Shown here: positions 60,377 to 64,000 of the stretch, piece by piece
Position numbering within the stretch: the first letter of the stretch is position 1
Layout: each line of letters opens with the position of its first letter
Assembly: GCA_934086485.1 (NCBI GenBank)
Contig: CAKOIF010000002.1
Coordinates: 54,930 to 118,929, forward strand
DNA from: an uncultured Bacilli bacterium
GTDB lineage: Bacteria; Bacillota_I; Bacilli_A; RF39; UBA660
DNA: 64,000 nt
Direction of reading: 5' to 3'
Made by a program: the position numbers and the translations under genes
Notes under the pieces: model-generated
Seen by the model: only the letters and a program-made list of their open reading frames with translations
Told to the model about the DNA's origin: nothing
Database searches by the model: none

Positions 60377-60501
60377 TATATACATTTAGGAAAATTGTAA
60401 GTCGATTTTATTGGAAAAGGACTAGAAATCCAATTAAAAAAATGCTAAAATTGTAACAGAAATAGTATAAATACTAGTATAGATTTTCCTAAATGTATAT
60501 A
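60377..60501. promoter_or_regulatory. Invertible-promoter-like cassette with perfect 19-bp inverted repeats
   Basis: Arms 60377-60395 and 60483-60501 (core TATACATTTAGGAAAAT) are exact reverse complements around an 87-bp spacer. Promoter-like pairs exist on both strands: TTGGAT-17-TAAAAT facing the gene (60433-60405, minus) and TAGAAA-17-TAAAAT with TGC before it facing away (60423-60451, plus). Confidence 0.65.
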
Positions 60502-60570
60502 CTTTATGAAAGCTGATACTAGGTAAACACTGGGATTGAAAGGAAATAATATAATTTTTTATTTATGAAA

Positions 60571-60597
60571 AAATTAGTATTTTTTTTATACTAATTT
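60571..60597 (-). terminator. Terminator of VanZ-RDD gene
   Basis: AAATTAGTAT/ATACTAATTT (60597-60588 with 60580-60571), a 7-base loop, then T residues on the minus strand. Confidence 0.8.
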
Positions 60598-60611
60598 ATC
60601 ATTAATAATAG

Positions 60612-61682
60612 TTAATTACTTTTTATCGTACTTACAAGTTTTGTATTAGATATTTTTTCAAATAATAATGGTTTCTTTGTAAATATATATTTAAATGCTG
60701 ATATAACAAAATATAGAAAATCGATAATATATAATATGCCTTTTAAAAAGGAAGCAATATTAATTTTATAAATTATAATGAAACTAAAAATATAAAATAA
60801 ACAAAATAGTAATCTTCTTAAAAATGAAAAAAATAAAGTAGTATTATTATCATAACTAACAACACCAATATTTAAGTATCTTTGAGCAATTGTATTTCCT
60901 TTTAAAAGAAAAGGTAATAAGAAGTAATAGAAAACAAAGAAAACTATTAAAACTATATGATTATTAAATATTATATATAAAATTAATTCTATTGTACAAA
61001 AGATAAATAAATCCAAACAAAAGGAAGTAACTTTTCTTAGATTAGACATCTTTTCACCTTTTTTTAAGGCATTATTATCTATATCTTCACGTGAAGGTAA
61101 TATTTTCATAAAGGGCTTTACTATAAAATAACCTAATAAACCCCCTAATGTATTAAGAATTAAATCATCAACATCAAATAATCTATATCCTCTTGGGTAA
61201 ATAAAATATAGACCAGTTAACTGAGTAAGTTCAAAAAATAGTGATAGAAAAAATGAATAAATTATTATATCTAATTTGCTTTTCTTAAAATAATATCTTA
61301 AATACATTCCAAATGGTACTGTTAAAACTATGTTATAAAGTGGTACATAAAATGTTGAATGTTTAATTGCTTTAATATAAGTATGAATATTTCTTAATCT
61401 AAAAGGACTTTCTCTTATAAAATCTTTTATAAAGTTAAAAGGAATAAGCTGCGTTCTTGGTGATTTAAGCATCGCTACAACTTCATATTTTGGAAGTGGT
61501 AAAATAATTAAAAAATATGCACAAAGTAAATATAAAGTAAATGTATATATAATAATAACTTTCATCGATGATATAGAGCCATATTTATGATAATTTATTA
61601 ATATAAACGGAAAACTTATAAAAAATGCTAAAAATGGAAATGCTAATAATGCAATTTTAATTACCTCAATATAACTACTCAT
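60612..61682 (-). CDS. VanZ-RDD fusion membrane protein
   Basis: A 356-residue membrane protein. The N-terminal VanZ-like domain (about 1-180) has FTLYLLCAYFLIILPLP, the PRTQLIPFNF motif and the LFDVDDLILNTLGGLLGY signature. The C-terminal RDD-type domain (about 205-340) has LDLFIFC, NTIAQRYLNIGV and LRRLLFCLFYI. I chose the ATG at 61682, 5 bases after GGAGG. VanZ is linked to low-level teicoplanin resistance in enterococci, but homologues are widespread with uncertain role. Confidence 0.85.
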   Translation of the reverse strand: MSSYIEVIKIALLAFPFLAFFISFPFILINYHKYGSISSMKVIIIYTFTLYLLCAYFLIILPLPKYEVVAMLKSPRTQLIPFNFIKDFIRESPFRLRNIHTYIKAIKHSTFYVPLYNIVLTVPFGMYLRYYFKKSKLDIIIYSFFLSLFFELTQLTGLYFIYPRGYRLFDVDDLILNTLGGLLGYFIVKPFMKILPSREDIDNNALKKGEKMSNLRKVTSFCLDLFIFCTIELILYIIFNNHIVLIVFFVFYYFLLPFLLKGNTIAQRYLNIGVVSYDNNTTLFFSFLRRLLFCLFYIFSFIIIYKINIASFLKGILYIIDFLYFVISAFKYIFTKKPLLFEKISNTKLVSTIKSN

Positions 61683-61745
61683 AATACCTCCTTCAGTATC
61701 CATTTAATTATAATGAATTTGCTGGTCTTTTTCAAGAAAAAATGA

Positions 61746-62618
61746 TTAGTTTTTATCTAACCATTTAACATCTATATTTTCAAACTTATAATCATTAAGC
61801 CCTATAGTGGGATGAAGTCCATCTTCTTTATGAAAATCTGAACCAATCGAGGTTAATAGATTATTTTCATTTGCAAGCTTTTGCCAAAGTTTTGATTCAT
61901 TTACAACTTCATTTTTTTTAGTAATATAAATGTAACCAGTCTCAATGCCATCAGCATTAATTTCTTTAGCAAGTTTTAAGATTGTTTCTTCATTAACATT
62001 ATCTTCATAATGGTATGCAACTGGATGAGCAATAAAAACAAGACCTCCAGCATTTTTAATAACTTTACTTGCATCTTTTGGAGAAATACTTTCTTTTTTT
62101 ACATAGCAAGGACAATTTTCATTTAATATGGTTTCAATAAAAAGCCCTTTATTTGGAATTTTGCCAAATGTATTTAATAATATTTCTTTATTATTTTCGT
62201 TTTCAATAACGTCTAGGGCAATATGTGCTTTTGTAACACTTTCAAATTCTTTTAATTTGTGAGTGTTAATTTCATAACCAAAATTTCTTAATTTATTTGC
62301 AACATTTTCTAAATAATCTATACGATTTTTTTGACTATTATTAAGTAAATTATTTAACTTTTCATTATTTAAATCAATATTATAACCTAGAATATGAACT
62401 CCAAATTCTTGATATTTAGTACTTATTTCAACTCCTGGAATTAAAGTAATATTTTTTTCTTTTGCATAATCAAAAAGTTTTTTTGAATAACCTTTGATAG
62501 AGTCGTGGTCGGTTATCGAAATAATTTGAACTTTATTTTTAACTGCTTCATCAATAATTTGAAATGGGGTTAAAACTCCATCTGAATAATTTGAGTGTAT
62601 ATGTAAATCTATTTTCAT
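61746..62618 (-). CDS. PHP-domain phosphoesterase
   Basis: The 290-residue PHP-fold metal enzyme has LHIHSNYSDG (His6, His8), SITDHDSIKGY, GVEIST, FIAHPVAYHYE and SIGSDFHKEDG, which give the full trinuclear metal site. Close relatives are YciV-type nucleases and 3',5'-nucleotide phosphatases; the substrate is not set. It overlaps the upstream gene (62615-63916 and beyond) by 4 bases, so they are one operon. Confidence 0.92.
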   Translation of the reverse strand: MKIDLHIHSNYSDGVLTPFQIIDEAVKNKVQIISITDHDSIKGYSKKLFDYAKEKNITLIPGVEISTKYQEFGVHILGYNIDLNNEKLNNLLNNSQKNRIDYLENVANKLRNFGYEINTHKLKEFESVTKAHIALDVIENENNKEILLNTFGKIPNKGLFIETILNENCPCYVKKESISPKDASKVIKNAGGLVFIAHPVAYHYEDNVNEETILKLAKEINADGIETGYIYITKKNEVVNESKLWQKLANENNLLTSIGSDFHKEDGLHPTIGLNDYKFENIDVKWLDKN

Positions 62619-64000
62619 CTTTTATAGGCCTCAATTGGATCAAAAATATATTCTTCCTCTTTAAAATCTTTATACCATTTTTCATCTTTCTTTTGAATAT
62701 TAACATTATATTTTCTTGTATTTACTAAAATTATATCCAAACCTAATCTTTTAGCACTTTCTATATCATTAGCATATATTTCATCATAACAATATATTGC
62801 AAATGGTTTAAGCATTGGAATTTTATCATCCATTTCCGTAGTTTTTTTCTCATTTGCTTGTGATATAACAAGTTCATTATAATAGGGACTTTCAGTAACA
62901 AATTCATAAGGCATCATAATTTTATTTATTTTAGGTGTTGTATCTTCACTATTTCTGTCATAATTACTATAGGAATCTTCAGTATATGCATGAACAACTT
63001 GCTCATTTGAAAAACCATCATATGCCAAATTATATGTGTAATTAGGCTTATTAAATGTATTAAGTTTATAACCACTGTCAATTGAAAATGAACCACCATC
63101 TTTTCTTGAATGTAATTTTATTTCATCAAGAATTTCTCCTTTAAGTGTTCCAATTGATTTAACTAGTGCATAGAAAGGTTCTCCTTCAAGAGTATAAACA
63201 TTAACACCATATTTATTTGATAATTCATCATTTTTATATTTACTAATATTATCTTTTTTTAATATAGCATTATTTATATTTTCATACATTTTATTTTTTG
63301 CATTTCTTATGTCATCATAAAATTTTTCTACCATATTAATTTGAGATAATGTTTGATGAAGATTTATTTTTTCACTGTAAGTAAGATTATCAATATTAAG
63401 TATTTGTTCATATAAAATTAAATCCTCTTTTGAAAGAGTGTTACCACCTGATTTTTCAAAACTTACAAGTTCATTAATATCTTTTTTTACATTAAGTGGA
63501 AGGTCTTTAAAATGATAATCAATAATTAAATTACCAAGTGTTTTATTACTTTCATTTTTTAAAAAGATTAATAATTCATTTTTATTATCACTTCTTAAAC
63601 AAGTAATTACATCAGCATTTAAATTTTGTAAAAAAATACTTGATTCATTTTTAAATATACTATAAATACTTTCTTTAATTGTATCATACTCTAATTTATT
63701 ATTATCTATTAAATATTTTAATATCATATAAAGTTTTTCGTATTTTGGTAATAATTCATTATTTAAATTATTTATATTATCATTCAATATCTCTTTTTTG
63801 CTTTTTTTAATGTTTGATAAATCATTATATTTACTAAAATTATTAATTATAAATCTTGTGTAATTTATGTCATAGTTATCTGATATATTACTAATAAATA
63901 TTTTTTCTTCGAACATATAATGGGGAAATGATAATTCTTTTTTAGAATAACTATATAAATCTGTTATGGATAAATTAGAAAATGATAGTCTATAATTTGT
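62615..64000 (-). CDS. Large hypothetical protein, 5' end outside window
   Basis: The frame is open on the minus strand from base 64000 to a stop at 62615. An ATG at 63916 gives 433 residues, but it has no ribosome site and the 28 codons before it read like protein (SKKELSFPHYMFEEKIF), so the gene probably begins outside. It is Asn/Lys/Glu-rich and helical. The C-terminal part is better ordered: YTLEGEPFYALVKSIG, LAYDGFSNEQVVHAYTE, KPFAIYCYDEIYANDIESAK and LDIILVNTRKY. I recognise no family. It is coupled to the PHP gene. Confidence 0.7.
   Translation of the reverse strand, partial: TNYRLSFSNLSITDLYSYSKKELSFPHYMFEEKIFISNISDNYDINYTRFIINNFSKYNDLSNIKKSKKEILNDNINNLNNELLPKYEKLYMILKYLIDNNKLEYDTIKESIYSIFKNESSIFLQNLNADVITCLRSDNKNELLIFLKNESNKTLGNLIIDYHFKDLPLNVKKDINELVSFEKSGGNTLSKEDLILYEQILNIDNLTYSEKINLHQTLSQINMVEKFYDDIRNAKNKMYENINNAILKKDNISKYKNDELSNKYGVNVYTLEGEPFYALVKSIGTLKGEILDEIKLHSRKDGGSFSIDSGYKLNTFNKPNYTYNLAYDGFSNEQVVHAYTEDSYSNYDRNSEDTTPKINKIMMPYEFVTESPYYNELVISQANEKKTTEMDDKIPMLKPFAIYCYDEIYANDIESAKRLGLDIILVNTRKYNVNIQKKDEKWYKDFKEEEYIFDPIEAYKR

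Overview
The window is a very AT-rich bacterial chromosome segment. Gene content points to a low-GC Firmicutes/Mollicutes-related lineage with a cell wall, of the kind common among uncultivated gut Bacilli. Supporting genes are MraY, UppP, a FemA/B-type peptidyltransferase, an L,D-transpeptidase, a T-box leader with LeuS, Cse60 and YtxH-type proteins. TGA is used as a stop (for example at the ends of the TetR and FemA/B genes), so this is not the Mycoplasma code. The species cannot be named from the sequence alone.

Layout. 1-5.5 kb: end of a conjugation-like module, with a membrane-anchored muramidase/NlpC-P60 hydrolase, an anchored protein and a VirD4/TraG coupling ATPase. 5.5-16.4 kb: a rhodanese-like protein, a TVP38-type membrane protein, an L,D-transpeptidase, a TetR-ABC export operon, a stress regulon (response regulator, kinase, HtrA and a cysteine-less thioredoxin-like protein) and a glycolipid pair (PlsC and an MGDG/UgtP-type glycosyltransferase). 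16.5-20.4 kb: a sigma/anti-sigma-like pair whose sigma gene has an in-frame stop, then an accessory patch of two genes (KilA-N and a possible nuclease) with duplicated ~173-bp leaders, next to tRNA-Gly. 20.5-28.4 kb: a lipid-acyl operon, MraY, FemA/B and an MBL hydrolase. 28.5-30.2 kb and 58.9-60.5 kb: two paralogous surface proteins, each behind a short DNA segment bounded by perfect inverted repeats. 30-44.7 kb: GH31 glycosidase, T-box-leuS, RluA-type synthase, Cse60, TrmB operon, UppP and envelope proteins. 44.7-48.7 kb: a 3.9-kb island (HTH regulator, InlB-repeat protein, dockerin/InlB repeat protein) bracketed by a perfect 45-bp direct repeat at a terminator. 48.7-64 kb: a second AMP-ligase, a lysis-like pair, small regulators, two DMT transporters, a SNF2 helicase with CinA, VanZ-RDD, PHP phosphoesterase and a gene running off the window.

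The strongest undescribed signals are these. First, two invertible-promoter-like cassettes sit upstream of paralogous surface proteins, suggesting phase variation. Second, a repeated TTTAAG-N5-TTTAAG-N10-TAT(A/T)(A/T)T promoter architecture defines a three-promoter CiaRH/HtrA-like regulon. Third, the terminator-targeted island has 45-bp flanking repeats and carries a surface gene amplified as four 450-bp units. Fourth, two leader-plus-ORF cassettes lie beside tRNA-Gly with inverted tRNA fragments. Everything here comes from reading the sequence; no database search was run.
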